Origin: Methylobacterium mesophilicum SR1.6/6
GTDB lineage: Bacteria > Pseudomonadota > Alphaproteobacteria > Rhizobiales > Beijerinckiaceae
NCBI RefSeq assembly: GCF_000364445.2
Contig: NZ_CP043538.1
Span: 1,123,612 to 1,187,611, forward strand
Reading direction: 5' to 3'
DNA: 64,000 nt
How positions within the stretch are numbered: position 1 is the stretch's first letter; every line of letters begins with the position of its first letter. Below the pieces are notes generated by a model. That model was not told the DNA's origin, made no database searches, and saw only the letters and a list, made by a program, of their open reading frames with translations. Shown piece after piece: positions 1-8,819 of this stretch. A program made the position numbers and the translations under genes.

Positions 1-897
1 GGCGGCCCTGACATACTCGAAGTTGCGCGCCCGCAGGAATTCGGCGCGCACGACGCTCACCAGCGCCACCCAGGAGAACAGCAGCATGATCCCGAGCAGC
101 ACGAAGAAGCCCGGGGCGATGAAGGCCGAGATGATGATGATCAGGTAGAGGGTCGGGATGCCGCCCCAGACCTCGATGAAGCGCTGGAAGGCGAGATCGA
201 CCCAGCCGCCGAAATAGCCCTGCACGGCCCCCGCGATCACGCCGATGACCGACGAGACCGCGGCCAGGATCAGGCCGAACAGCACCGAGATGCGGAAGCC
301 GTAGATCACCCGCGCCAGCACGTCCCGGGTGGTGTTGTCGGTGCCGAGCCAGTGCCAGGGGATGTCGGCGCAGGTCGCGCCGCCGAGCTTTTCCGCCACG
401 GGCCGACACTGCGCGTCCGACAGCATCCAGGTCGGCGGGGAGGGGGAGGGGGTCGGCAGGTCCTCGTTGATCGTGTCGTAGGAGAACCGGATCGGCGGCC
501 AGAGGGCCCATCCGTTCTCGGCGATCTCCTTCCGGATCTCGGGGGAGCGGTAATCGGTCACCGCGAGGAAGCCGCCGAACTTCTCCTCCGGATAGTCCAC
601 CAGCACGGGGACCAGCCACTCGCCCTTGTAGGACAGGAGGATCGGGCGGTCGTTGGCGATGAACTCGGCGAACAGGCTGAGGACGAACAACCCGGCGAAG
701 ATCAGGAACGACCAGAAGCCGAGGCGGTTGCGGCGGAAATTGTCGAGCCGGCGCCGGTTGAGCGGCGACAGCCCGCGGCGTCCCGCCGGGGTCAGGGGCG
801 GGGGCGCCCCCTCGTCCGGGCGCAGCACGAGCGGCTGGGCACCGGGCATCGGCGCCGGCACGACCTCGCTCTCGCCGGGGCGGGCGACCTCGTTCAT
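1..897 (-). CDS. yejE: Peptide ABC transporter permease, YejE type (3' end missing)
   Basis: Inner-membrane permease of a dipeptide/oligopeptide (microcin C-type) ABC importer. The reading frame opens at ATG 895-897 and is still open at base 1, giving 299 residues. After a roughly 45-residue cytoplasmic leader comes a first membrane segment (FWSFLIFAGLFVLSLFAEFI). Next is a long periplasmic insert typical of YejE rather than DppC, containing YPEEKFGGF and the motif PWHWLGTDNTTRDVLARVIYGFR. The first helices of the BPD_transp_1 domain follow (VSSVIGVIAGAVQGYFGGW). The C-terminal part, with the EAA loop, lies outside the window. The yejA/B/F partners are not visible. The family is recognised from memory of YejE proteins; substrate is not known. 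Confidence 0.85.
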   Translation of the reverse strand, partial: MNEVARPGESEVVPAPMPGAQPLVLRPDEGAPPPLTPAGRRGLSPLNRRRLDNFRRNRLGFWSFLIFAGLFVLSLFAEFIANDRPILLSYKGEWLVPVLVDYPEEKFGGFLAVTDYRSPEIRKEIAENGWALWPPIRFSYDTINEDLPTPSPSPPTWMLSDAQCRPVAEKLGGATCADIPWHWLGTDNTTRDVLARVIYGFRISVLFGLILAAVSSVIGVIAGAVQGYFGGWVDLAFQRFIEVWGGIPTLYLIIIISAFIAPGFFVLLGIMLLFSWVALVSVVRAEFLRARNFEYVRAA

Positions 898-1495
898 CGC
901 TGGGGGCTCCCAAGTCGGTCCGCGCGGTTGTCCGTTCCTCGGCGAGCGCCGGTGGCCGCAGGTCTGCGCGGAAGGCTGACGCTGGTGACGGATCGCGCCG
1001 CGCCCCCTCTCCCGAGCGGGCTACGATGTTCACACATCGCAGGCCGCTGGGCTCTCTCCTCCCCCTTGCGGGGAGGAGTTGGAGGTGGGGGTGGTTCAGG
1101 ATCGAGCGCCGCGGTGCCTTCTGCACCACCCCCACCCCCTGACCCCTCCCCGCAAGGGGGAGGGGAAAGCGCCCTTTTTTCAAAGCGTTGGCGCCAGACC
1201 GAGACGTGTGAATCCGGTAGCCCGTGCGGGAGAGGGTTGGGGTGAGCGACCAGACGTTTCCGGAGCGGGCACGCCATCGCGGCGCGTTCAGGCAGCGCCT
1301 GATCCTGACACGTCCCACCCCTCACCCTGTCCCTCTCCCGCACGGGAGAGGGGATCTGCGCTCGATCCTGACGCCGCGTCGGTACACACGCCGTGCGAAC
1401 CGTCTGCCCACCGAGGAGAACGTGGCGCGGAGCCGCGCCCACCCGTTCACCCGGCGGGGTGTGAAGGCTTGTCTCGCGATGAAGGCCAGACCCGT
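898..1495. repeat. Intergenic region with two palindromic repeat elements
   Basis: No credible gene. It holds two repeat units. The first (1051-1165) has arms built on CTCCCCCTTGCGGGGAGG and CCTCCCCGCAAGGGGGAGG, and recurs at 62197-62343. The second (about 1212-1350) has arms CCCGTGCGGGAGAGG and CCTCTCCCGCACGGGAGAGG, and recurs at 23818-23946. Both can form long hairpins and look like non-coding REP/BIME-like elements. The first could also end transcription between the convergent flanks. Confidence 0.7.
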
Positions 1496-2023
1496 TCAGC
1501 CCTCGAGCCGGGTCGCGGTGCCGTCGATCTCGGCGGGGCGCAGGCCGCCGCTGCGCTCCATCCAGCGGCGCAGCAGGCGGACGTTGCGGCGGTTGGCCTT
1601 GAAGGCGGCGTCGAACAGGTCGCCCGCCACCGGCACCGCGCCGATCAGCCCGTCGAAGGCCACGTTCAGCCCCATCCGGGCCAGCAGCCAGCGCGGCGCC
1701 CCGAGGCGCTTGGCCTCGTAGACGATGAAGGACGAGATCACCATGCCGGCCACGTCGCCGATCACCGGCACGAGGCCGATCACCGCGTCGAGGCCGACCC
1801 GGCGGTTGATGCCCGGGATGATGAAGGCCGTGTCCATCAGGTGGGCCAGCGTCTCCAGCCGGGCGAGGCTCGCCTCGCGGCCGAGATCCGCCGACAGGAA
1901 GGGTGGCCGATGGGCCGCGCGGGCGTCGCCCGGGAAGGTCTCGGCGAAGGTCTCGGCACGGGAGAAACGCCCGGCCCGGGCAGCCTGGGTGAAGTCCATG
2001 ATCGGGGTCCGTCGGAAAGCCAT
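1496..2023 (-). CDS. DUF4112 domain membrane protein
   Basis: A protein of about 175 residues of unknown function. The DUF4112 core lies at roughly residues 55-150. It begins with RLETLAHLMDTAFIIPG, then has two hydrophobic glycine-rich helices (GLDAVIGLVPVIGDVAGMV and GLIGAVPVAGDLFDAAFKAN). This is the usual paired-helix arrangement of the family. I chose ATG 2021-2023, which has GGGAG just upstream; TTG 2062 or ATG 1999 are possible alternatives. It lies about 58 bases downstream of the aminotransferase on the same strand and may be co-transcribed. The DUF assignment is from sequence pattern recall; no function can be given. Confidence 0.75.
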   Translation of the reverse strand: MAFRRTPIMDFTQAARAGRFSRAETFAETFPGDARAAHRPPFLSADLGREASLARLETLAHLMDTAFIIPGINRRVGLDAVIGLVPVIGDVAGMVISSFIVYEAKRLGAPRWLLARMGLNVAFDGLIGAVPVAGDLFDAAFKANRRNVRLLRRWMERSGGLRPAEIDGTATRLEG

Positions 2024-2080
2024 CGCTCCCAACGATGTGGCCCCCCGATCGGATCCCCGCAAGGACGGCGCCCGCCGCGC

Positions 2081-3235
2081 TCATGCCGGCCTCCCGGGGA
2101 GCCCGCCCATGCGGTCGAGCGCCGCATCCAGGGTGGCGTCGGCCTTGGCGAAGCAGAGCCGGACGAGGTTGCGCACCGCGGCGTCCGGATAGAAGGCGCT
2201 CACGGGGATCGCCGCGACGCCGTGCCGGGTGACGAGCGCCTCGCAGAACGCCGCGTCGTCGGCGTAGCCGAGACCCGCGATGTCGATGTTGAGGAACCAC
2301 GTCGCCTGGGCCGGCAGCACCGCGAAGCCGAGGTCGCGCAGGCCCCCGGCCAGCCGGTCGCGGGACCGCGCGTAGCCCGCCCGCATCGCCTCGAACCACG
2401 GGGCCGGCTTGCCCAGCCCGTAGGCCACGGCCTCCTGGAGGTTCGGGGGCGTGGTGAAGGTCAGGAACTGGTGCGCCTTGGCGAGGCCGCGCATCAGCCG
2501 GGCATCGGCCATCACGAAGCCGACCTTCCAGCCGGTGAGCGAGAAGATCTTGCCCGCCGAGCCGATCTTCACCGTCCGCTCGCGCATCCCGGGCCGCGCC
2601 ATCAGCGGCTGGTGACGGGCGCCGTCGAAGACCACGTGCTCCCAGACCTCGTCGCAGAGGGCGGTCACGTCGAAACGCCGGCAGTAGCGGGCGAGCAGGT
2701 CGAGGTCGTCCGGCGCCATCAGGGTGGCGCTCGGGTTGAGGGGATTGTTCAGCACCACGACCCGGGTGCGGTCCCCGAACGCCTCCGCCAGCGCGTCCTC
2801 GTCCAGGCGGAAAGCCGGCGGCTTCAGGGCCACGACCCGCGGCACGCCCCCCGCCCGGCGGACCAGCGGCAGGTAGGCGTCATACATGGGGGCGAACAGC
2901 ACGACCTCGTCGCCGGGCTCGATCAGCGCCAGGAGCGCGCCGGCCAGCGCCTCGGTGGCGCCGGACGTCACCATCACCTCGGTCTCGGGATCGACGCTGA
3001 GCCCCTGATGCAGGGCGTAGTGGGCGGCGACCGCCTCCCGCAGGGCCGGCAGCCCCATCATCGGCGGATACTGGTTCCAGCCGTCGCGCAGAGCCCGGGC
3101 GCCGCGCTCGCGCACGTCCTCCGGGCCGGGATCGTCCGGGAAACCCTGGCCGAGATTGATCGCGCCGTGGACCCGCGCCAGCCGCGACATGGTCTCGAAC
3201 ACCGTCGTCGGCAGGGCATCGAAGACCGGGTTCAT
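2081..3235 (-). CDS. Pyridoxal-phosphate aminotransferase, class I/II
   Basis: Fold-type I PLP aminotransferase of 384 residues, closest in pattern to the kynurenine/methionine aminotransferase (KAT/YbdL) group. Visible landmarks are INLGQGFPDDPGP at the N-terminus, YPPMMGLPALREAVAAHY, the phosphate/substrate loop SGATEAL, the NNPLNPSA motif, CDEVWEHVVF, and the PLP-lysine motif SAGKIFSLTGWKVGF. The C-terminal arginine region is NLVRLCFAK. The start at ATG 3233-3235 was chosen because MNPVFDALPTTVFETM is where family homology begins; an upstream extension in frame is low-complexity. The substrate is uncertain (aromatic amino acid, methionine or glutamine). Cytosolic. Confidence 0.88.
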   Translation of the reverse strand: MNPVFDALPTTVFETMSRLARVHGAINLGQGFPDDPGPEDVRERGARALRDGWNQYPPMMGLPALREAVAAHYALHQGLSVDPETEVMVTSGATEALAGALLALIEPGDEVVLFAPMYDAYLPLVRRAGGVPRVVALKPPAFRLDEDALAEAFGDRTRVVVLNNPLNPSATLMAPDDLDLLARYCRRFDVTALCDEVWEHVVFDGARHQPLMARPGMRERTVKIGSAGKIFSLTGWKVGFVMADARLMRGLAKAHQFLTFTTPPNLQEAVAYGLGKPAPWFEAMRAGYARSRDRLAGGLRDLGFAVLPAQATWFLNIDIAGLGYADDAAFCEALVTRHGVAAIPVSAFYPDAAVRNLVRLCFAKADATLDAALDRMGGLPGRPA

Positions 3236-3609
3236 GCGGCGCGGCGGGCGGCGCCGGGCCTGGAGGGCTGCGGCAGGACGGATCTCGGAGTGGCAGATCC
3301 CGATAGGACAGATCGCGACATGGCCGGCCTGTAGCACGGGCGCGCCGCGGAGCGGAATGTGTGCCTCCGCACAGACCTCCTTTCGGCATCGCAGCAACCG
3401 ACTGACGAATGTTGACATTCATCACTCGTATCGTAGGTTGATGGCACGGCTGGAGCGGCGCTCTCGCCGACGGGGCTTCGCCCCCTCGCCCCGTCAGCGG
3501 GGTGCCGCTCCGGTCCTCTCGAAGGGCCATCGGCTTGCGGGCCGGTGGCCCTTTCGTCATGTCCGGGGCGGGCTGCCCCGATCACCGGGCCGCCGCCCCG
3601 GATGCGACG
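3236..3609. other. Intergenic region upstream of the aminotransferase
   Basis: I see no gene here. A short inverted repeat GAATGT-TG-ACATTC lies at 3407-3420, about 170 bases upstream of the aminotransferase start, and could be an operator. A GC-rich inverted repeat (GACGGGGCTTCGCCCC and CGCCCCGTC) follows at about 3468-3497. Neither is tied to a known regulator. Confidence 0.4.
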
Positions 3610-3786
3610 ATGCGGACGATGCCACGCGAACTCCCCGTCTGCCTGCTCCTGGCCCTGCTGATCGGCGGCCTCGGCGTGGGTCTGCGGCGCGCCGTGGCGG
3701 TCACGCCGGTGGACGACGCGTTCCGCGCCGTGCTGCGGGCCTACGCGGCGCCGGACCCGGCCGGCGGGCCTCAGCAACACGAGTGA
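3610..3786 (+). CDS. Small hypothetical protein with signal anchor
   Basis: A possible 58-residue protein. It begins MRTMPRELPVCLLLALLIGG, giving a single hydrophobic helix at about residues 9-25. A short polar tail rich in Ala and Pro (VDDAFRAVLRAYAAPDP) follows. It could be a single-pass membrane or secreted peptide. I recognise no family. Base composition matches the neighbours, and the ribosome binding site is weak, so it may be chance. Confidence 0.35.
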   Translation: MRTMPRELPVCLLLALLIGGLGVGLRRAVAVTPVDDAFRAVLRAYAAPDPAGGPQQHE

Positions 3787-4096
3787 AACGTCGCCGCCCT
3801 AGTGACGGCGCATTGGGCAGGCACCGATGCGCCGTGTCCAGTGACGGACCCGTTCGGTGACAGCGCAGAGCGAACATGTCGCCGCGGTAAGGAGCCGTTC
3901 GGGAGCCGGACAGCTTTATGGGCTTATGCTCCCGCGTGCGGGATCGGAATCGTCGGCCCGGGAGGGACGGCGGCGCCGACGCGGGTTTCCGGGGCGCAGC
4001 AGGGTGCGGCGCCGCGGCGATCGGACCGGGGGCTTGGACAGCGAGGGATAGGGTGCCGACGGTCGCGCAGGTGACCGTCCTGTGCTCTAGTCAGGC
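3787..4096. other. Intergenic region before the efflux operon
   Basis: About 310 bases with no convincing gene, presumably carrying the promoter of the RND efflux operon. I see no clear sigma-70 hexamers or operator palindrome, and no regulator gene lies next to the operon. Confidence 0.35.
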
Positions 4097-5470
4097 ATGA
4101 ACGAGAGTTCACCGATCCGGACCGACACGGCCCGCGCCTACCAGCCGGGCGAGGCGCCGGTGCGCGACGTCCGGCGGCGGCGGTTCCGGCCGATCCGCTG
4201 GCTGGTCATCCTCGTGCTGCTCGCGGGCGCCGGGGCGATCGGCCACCGCTGGTACGAGGCGCGCACCGACAAGGGCGCGGAGCCCGCCACGGCCCACCGG
4301 ACCGGCGGCCGCGGCGGCCGGCACGGCGGCGCCGACATGCCGCAGGCGGTGGGCATCGCGTCGGTCACGACCGGCGACATGCCGGTGGTGCTGCAGGGCC
4401 TCGGCACGGTGACGCCGCTCGCCACCGTGACGGTGAAGTCGCAGATCAGCGGCTATCTCACGCAGGTGCAGTTCCGCGAGGGCCAGATGGTCAAGGCGGG
4501 CGACGAGCTGGCCCGGATCGATTCCCGGCCCTACGAGGCCCTGCTCGCCCAGTACCAGGGCCAGCTCGCCCGCGACCAGGCACTCTTGCAGAACTCGAAG
4601 CTCGACCTCCAGCGCTACCAGACGCTGAACCGGCAGGATTCGATCTCGAAGCAGAACGTCGACACGCAAGGAGCGCTGGTGAAGCAGAACGAGGGCACGG
4701 TCGCGGCCGACCAGGCGCTCGTGGACCAGCAGAAGCTCAACATCGCCTACACGCACATCGTCTCGCCCGTGGACGGGCGGGTCGGCCTGCGTCAGGTCGA
4801 CCAGGGCAACTACATCTCGGCCGCCTCCACGGCGATCGTGGTGGTGACCCAGCTTCACCCGATCTCGGTGGTGTTCACCCTGCCGGAGGACGACGTCGCG
4901 CGGGTGATGCGGCAGGTCCGGGCGGGCACGAAGTTGACGGTGCGGGCCTACGACCGCGGCGACGCCCACGAGATCGCCACCGGCCGTCTCGACACGGTCG
5001 ACAACCAGATCGACACGACCACCGGTACGGTGAAGCTGCGCGCCCTGTTCGACAATGCCGACGAGGAGCTGTTCCCGAACCAGTTCGTCAACGCCAAGCT
5101 CACCGTCGACACGGTGCGGGGCGCGACGCTGGTGCCGAATTCCAGCCTGCTCCAGGGCACGCCCGGCACCTACGTCTACCTGATGGACGGGGACAGCAAG
5201 GTCACGGTCCGGCCGATCAAGACCGGCGAGACCGACGGGACCCACACGGTGGTGGTCTCCGGGCTGAACCCCGGCGACCGGGTCGTCACGGACGGCACCG
5301 ACCGGCTGAAGGACGGCGCACCGGTGCGGATCACCGAGGGCGCGCAGGCGGATGCCGGCAAGGCCGCTGAGGCGAAGCCGGACGGCAAGGGCGAGGTGCA
5401 GCCCGGCGCGGCAGATTCCCAAGGGGCAGCGGAGGGCGGTCGTCGGCACCGGCGCCGTCAGGCGCAGTGA
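4097..5470 (+). CDS. mdtA: RND efflux periplasmic adaptor subunit, MdtA type
   Basis: Membrane-fusion protein of 457 residues that bridges an inner-membrane RND pump and an outer-membrane channel. A cytoplasmic leader precedes one membrane anchor (IRWLVILVLLAGAGAIGHRW, about residues 32-51). After a Gly/Arg/His-rich linker come the barrel-sandwich half (VLQGLGTVTPLATVTVKSQISG), the alpha-hairpin (about residues 140-215), the returning lipoyl half (YTHIVSPVDGRVGLRQVDQGNY), the beta-barrel with VFTLPEDDVARVM, and the membrane-proximal domain ending in GDRVVTDGTDRLKDGAPV. A charged low-complexity tail ends in RRHRRRQAQ. It is the first gene of a four-gene operon with two RND pumps and an outer-membrane protein. 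The layout matches mdtABC of enterobacteria; real substrates are unknown. Confidence 0.93.
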   Translation: MNESSPIRTDTARAYQPGEAPVRDVRRRRFRPIRWLVILVLLAGAGAIGHRWYEARTDKGAEPATAHRTGGRGGRHGGADMPQAVGIASVTTGDMPVVLQGLGTVTPLATVTVKSQISGYLTQVQFREGQMVKAGDELARIDSRPYEALLAQYQGQLARDQALLQNSKLDLQRYQTLNRQDSISKQNVDTQGALVKQNEGTVAADQALVDQQKLNIAYTHIVSPVDGRVGLRQVDQGNYISAASTAIVVVTQLHPISVVFTLPEDDVARVMRQVRAGTKLTVRAYDRGDAHEIATGRLDTVDNQIDTTTGTVKLRALFDNADEELFPNQFVNAKLTVDTVRGATLVPNSSLLQGTPGTYVYLMDGDSKVTVRPIKTGETDGTHTVVVSGLNPGDRVVTDGTDRLKDGAPVRITEGAQADAGKAAEAKPDGKGEVQPGAADSQGAAEGGRRHRRRQAQ

Positions 5471-5681
5471 GAACCGGACTCGCGCTCCCCTCCCCCTCCC
5501 CCCTCTGCGGGGGAGAGTGGCCCCTGCGTCAGCATGGGTCGGGAGAGGGGAGCGACGTCTCCGGATGTAGCGTGACCTTCATGAAGGCCGGCGCCCTCTC
5601 CTGCGCCGTCGCTCCCCTCTGCCCCCCTGCTGCGCAGGGTACCCTCCCCCGCAGAGGGGGGAGGGAGAACGGGAGCGCGTC
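5471..5681. repeat. Palindromic repeat between mdtA and mdtB
   Basis: A 211-base spacer inside the efflux operon, filled by an inverted repeat. The left arm (about 5484-5516, CTCCCCCCTCTGCGGGGGAG) is answered by the right arm (about 5646-5672, CCCCCGCAGAGGGGGGAGGG). An inner inverted pair surrounds CTCATGAAGG-like sequence near 5577. The other operon junctions overlap by 1-4 bases, so this element was probably inserted later. In the transcript it would form a long hairpin that could attenuate or stabilise the downstream mRNA. Confidence 0.65.
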
Positions 5682-8600
5682 ATGAACCCGTCCCGCCTCT
5701 TCATCCTCCGCCCGGTGGCCACGACGCTGCTGATGCTGGCGATTCTGATCGTCGGCGGCGTGTCGTACCTGAACCTGCCGGTCTCGGCGCTGCCGGCGGT
5801 CGACTACCCGACGATCCAGGTCCAGACCTTCTATCCCGGCGCCAGCCCCGAGGTGATGACCTCCTCGGTCACCGCGCCCCTGGAGCGGCAGTTCGGCCAG
5901 CTCGCCAACCTCAACCAGATGACCTCGCAATCCTCGGCGGGCGCCTCGGTCATCACGCTTCAGTTCAGCCTCGATCTGCCCCTGGACATCGCCGAGCAGC
6001 AGGTCCAGGCGGCGATCAACGCCGCCGGCAATCTGCTCCCCTCCGACCTGCCGGCGCCGCCGATCTACGCCAAGGTCAACCCGGCCGACGCGCCCGTGCT
6101 GACGCTGGCGCTGACCTCGAAGACCCTGCCGCTCACCCAGGTGCGCGACCTCGCAGAGTCGCGCCTCGCCCAGAAGATCAGCCAGGTAGCGGGCGTCGGG
6201 CTGGTGAGCATCTCGGGCGGCCAGCGCCCGGCCGTGCGGGTGCGGTTCAACGCGCGGGCGCTCGCCGCCTACGGGCTCAACATCGACGACCTGCGCACCA
6301 CCATCACCAACCTCAACGTCAACACGCCCAAGGGCACGATCGACGGGCCGAAGCAGTCCTACGCGATCAACGCCAACGACCAGATCCGCGACCCCAAGGC
6401 CTACGATTCGGCGATCATCGCCTACCGCAACGGCGCCCCGGTGATGCTCTCCGAGGTGGCCGACGTGGTCGAGGGGCCGGAGAACACCAAGCTCGGCGCC
6501 TGGGCCGACGCGACACCGGCGGTGATCCTCAACATCCAGCGCCAGCCCGGCGCCAACGTCATCGCCACCGTCGACAAGATCAAGTCGCTGCTGCCGCAGC
6601 TCCAGGCGAGCCTGCCGGCCGCCGTCGCGGTGGCGCCGCTCACCGACCGGACCACCACGATCCGCGCCTCCGTGGAGGACGTGCAGTTCGAGCTCGGCCT
6701 CGCCATCGCCCTCGTCGTGCTGGTGATCTTCCTGTTCCTGCGCAGCCTGTCGGCGACCCTGATCCCGAGCCTGTCGGTGCCCCTGTCGCTGGTCGGCGCC
6801 CTCTCGGTGATGGACCTGTACGGCTTCTCCCTCGACAACCTGTCGCTGATGGCGCTCACCATCGCCACCGGCTTCGTGGTCGACGACGCCATCGTGGTGA
6901 TCGAGAACATCGCCCGGCACGTGGAGGGCAGCGACTCGGAGGCCGGCATCTCCCCCCTGGAGGCGGCGCTCAAGGGCTCCCGCGAGATCGGCTTCACGAT
7001 CATCTCGCTGACCGTCTCGCTGATCGCCGTGCTGATCCCGCTCCTGTTCATGGGCGACGTGGTCGGGCGGCTGTTCCACGAATTCGCCATCACCCTGGCG
7101 GCGACCATCATCATCTCGGCGGTGGTGTCGCTGACCCTGGTGCCGATGCTCTGCGCCCGGCTCCTGAAGCACGTGCCGGAGGCGGCCCAACGCCGGGAGG
7201 GCGTGCTCTCCCGCCTCGGCCGGCGCGCCATCGACGGCACGATCGAATCCTACGGCCGCTCCCTGCGGATCGTCCTGAACCACCAGGGCCTGACGCTGCT
7301 GGTGGCGCTCGGCACGCTCGCGCTCACGATCTACCTGTTCGCGGTGATCCCGAAGGGCTTCTTCCCCGTGCAGGACACGGGCGTGATCCAGGGCATCACC
7401 CAGGCCGACCAGTCGGTCTCCTACGCCGCCATGGCCGAGCGCCAGCAGCGCATGGCCGAGATCGTCCTGAAGGACCCGGACGTGGCGAGCCTGTCGTCCT
7501 TCATCGGCGTCGACGGCCAGAACGTCACGCTGAATTCCGGCCGGATGCTGATCAACCTGAAGCCCCGGGACGCGCGCTCGGCGTCCGCCAGCGCGATCAT
7601 CCGGCGGATCTCGGCGGCGGCCGCGAACGAGCCCGGCATGCGGCTCTACATGCAGCCGGTCCAGGACCTGACCATCGACACCGCGGTCTCGGCGACCCAG
7701 TACCAGGTGATCCTGGAGAGCCCGAACATCGACGATTTCGAGACCTGGGTGCCGCGCTTCACCGAGGCGCTGGCGCAATCGCCCGTGGTGATGGACGTGG
7801 CGAGCGACCACCAGGGCCAGGGCCTCGCCGCCTACGTGACGATCGACCGGCCCACCGCCGGCCGCTACGGCATCACCCCCGCCACCATCGACAACGCCCT
7901 CTACGACGCCTTCGGGCAGCGGATCATCTCGACGATCTTCACCCAGTCCAACCAGTACCGGGTGATCCTGGAGGCGGATCCGAAGCTGCACACGACGCTC
8001 CGCAGCCTCGACGCGATCTACCTGCCCTCGTCCACGGCGGCGAACGGGCAGGTCCCCCTCTCCGCGGTGGCGCGGATCAGCGAGCGGCGGGCGCCGCTCC
8101 TGATCTCGCATCTCGGCCAGTTTCCGGCCACCACCGTGTCGTTCAACCTCGCGCCCGGCGCGGCACTCGGCCAGGCGGTCGAGGCGATCGACAGGGTCAA
8201 GGCCGAGATTGGCCTGCCGCCCTCGTTCCGGGTGGTGCCGCAGGGCTCGGTCTTCGCCTTCCAGTCGGCGCTCGGCAACGAGCTGTTCCTCGTGCTGGCG
8301 GCGATCGTCACGGTCTACATCGTGCTGGGCGTGCTCTACGAGAGCTTCATCCACCCGATCACGATCCTCTCGACCCTGCCGTCGGCGGGGATCGGAGCGC
8401 TGCTCGGCCTGATGCTGTTCGGGCTGTCGCTCGACATCATCGCGGTGATCGGCATCGTGCTGCTGATCGGCATCGTGAAGAAGAACGCAATCATGATGAT
8501 CGACTTCGCGCTCCAGGCGGAGCGCGAGGACGGGCTGGAGCCCCGAGAGGCGATCTTCCAGGCCTGCCTGCTGCGATTCCGGCCGATCCTGATGACGACG

Positions 8601-8819
8601 CTGGCGGCGCTCTTCGCCGCGGTGCCGCTGATCCTCGGCACCGGCGTCGGCTCCGAGCTGCGCCAGCCGCTCGGCATCTGCATCGCGGGCGGCCTGATCG
8701 TCAGCCAGGTGCTGACGCTGTTCACCACGCCGGTGATCTACCTGGCGTTCGACCGGCTGGAGCGGCGGATTTCCGGGCGGCGGGGACCGGATCTCGCGCC
8801 CGGCGAGGCGCTGCCGTGA
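5682..8819 (+). CDS. mdtB: RND multidrug efflux permease, MdtB type
   Basis: Inner-membrane proton/drug antiporter of 1045 residues, the normal length for the HAE1 family. It opens with [20 protein letters not shown] (first helix), followed by the first porter domain ([20 protein letters not shown]). The proton-relay aspartates in TM4 are seen in [18 protein letters not shown]. The two-repeat layout is complete, with the second helix bundle near residues 870-1020 ([20 protein letters not shown]). Its stop codon overlaps the start of the next pump by four bases (ATGA-type), so the two are translationally coupled. MdtB and MdtC of enterobacteria form a mixed trimer, and the same is inferred here. 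Confidence 0.94.
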   Translation: MNPSRLFILRPVATTLLMLAILIVGGVSYLNLPVSALPAVDYPTIQVQTFYPGASPEVMTSSVTAPLERQFGQLANLNQMTSQSSAGASVITLQFSLDLPLDIAEQQVQAAINAAGNLLPSDLPAPPIYAKVNPADAPVLTLALTSKTLPLTQVRDLAESRLAQKISQVAGVGLVSISGGQRPAVRVRFNARALAAYGLNIDDLRTTITNLNVNTPKGTIDGPKQSYAINANDQIRDPKAYDSAIIAYRNGAPVMLSEVADVVEGPENTKLGAWADATPAVILNIQRQPGANVIATVDKIKSLLPQLQASLPAAVAVAPLTDRTTTIRASVEDVQFELGLAIALVVLVIFLFLRSLSATLIPSLSVPLSLVGALSVMDLYGFSLDNLSLMALTIATGFVVDDAIVVIENIARHVEGSDSEAGISPLEAALKGSREIGFTIISLTVSLIAVLIPLLFMGDVVGRLFHEFAITLAATIIISAVVSLTLVPMLCARLLKHVPEAAQRREGVLSRLGRRAIDGTIESYGRSLRIVLNHQGLTLLVALGTLALTIYLFAVIPKGFFPVQDTGVIQGITQADQSVSYAAMAERQQRMAEIVLKDPDVASLSSFIGVDGQNVTLNSGRMLINLKPRDARSASASAIIRRISAAAANEPGMRLYMQPVQDLTIDTAVSATQYQVILESPNIDDFETWVPRFTEALAQSPVVMDVASDHQGQGLAAYVTIDRPTAGRYGITPATIDNALYDAFGQRIISTIFTQSNQYRVILEADPKLHTTLRSLDAIYLPSSTAANGQVPLSAVARISERRAPLLISHLGQFPATTVSFNLAPGAALGQAVEAIDRVKAEIGLPPSFRVVPQGSVFAFQSALGNELFLVLAAIVTVYIVLGVLYESFIHPITILSTLPSAGIGALLGLMLFGLSLDIIAVIGIVLLIGIVKKNAIMMIDFALQAEREDGLEPREAIFQACLLRFRPILMTTLAALFAAVPLILGTGVGSELRQPLGICIAGGLIVSQVLTLFTTPVIYLAFDRLERRISGRRGPDLAPGEALP

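Noticed and set aside
1079..3334. Open frame of 751 codons opposite the aminotransferase and DUF4112 genes
   Set aside because: Shadow frame: it crosses a repeat element and two well-supported minus-strand genes, with antisense-type composition.
3466..3530. GC-rich inverted repeat as intrinsic terminator
   Set aside because: No T run, and no gene of the right orientation ends nearby.
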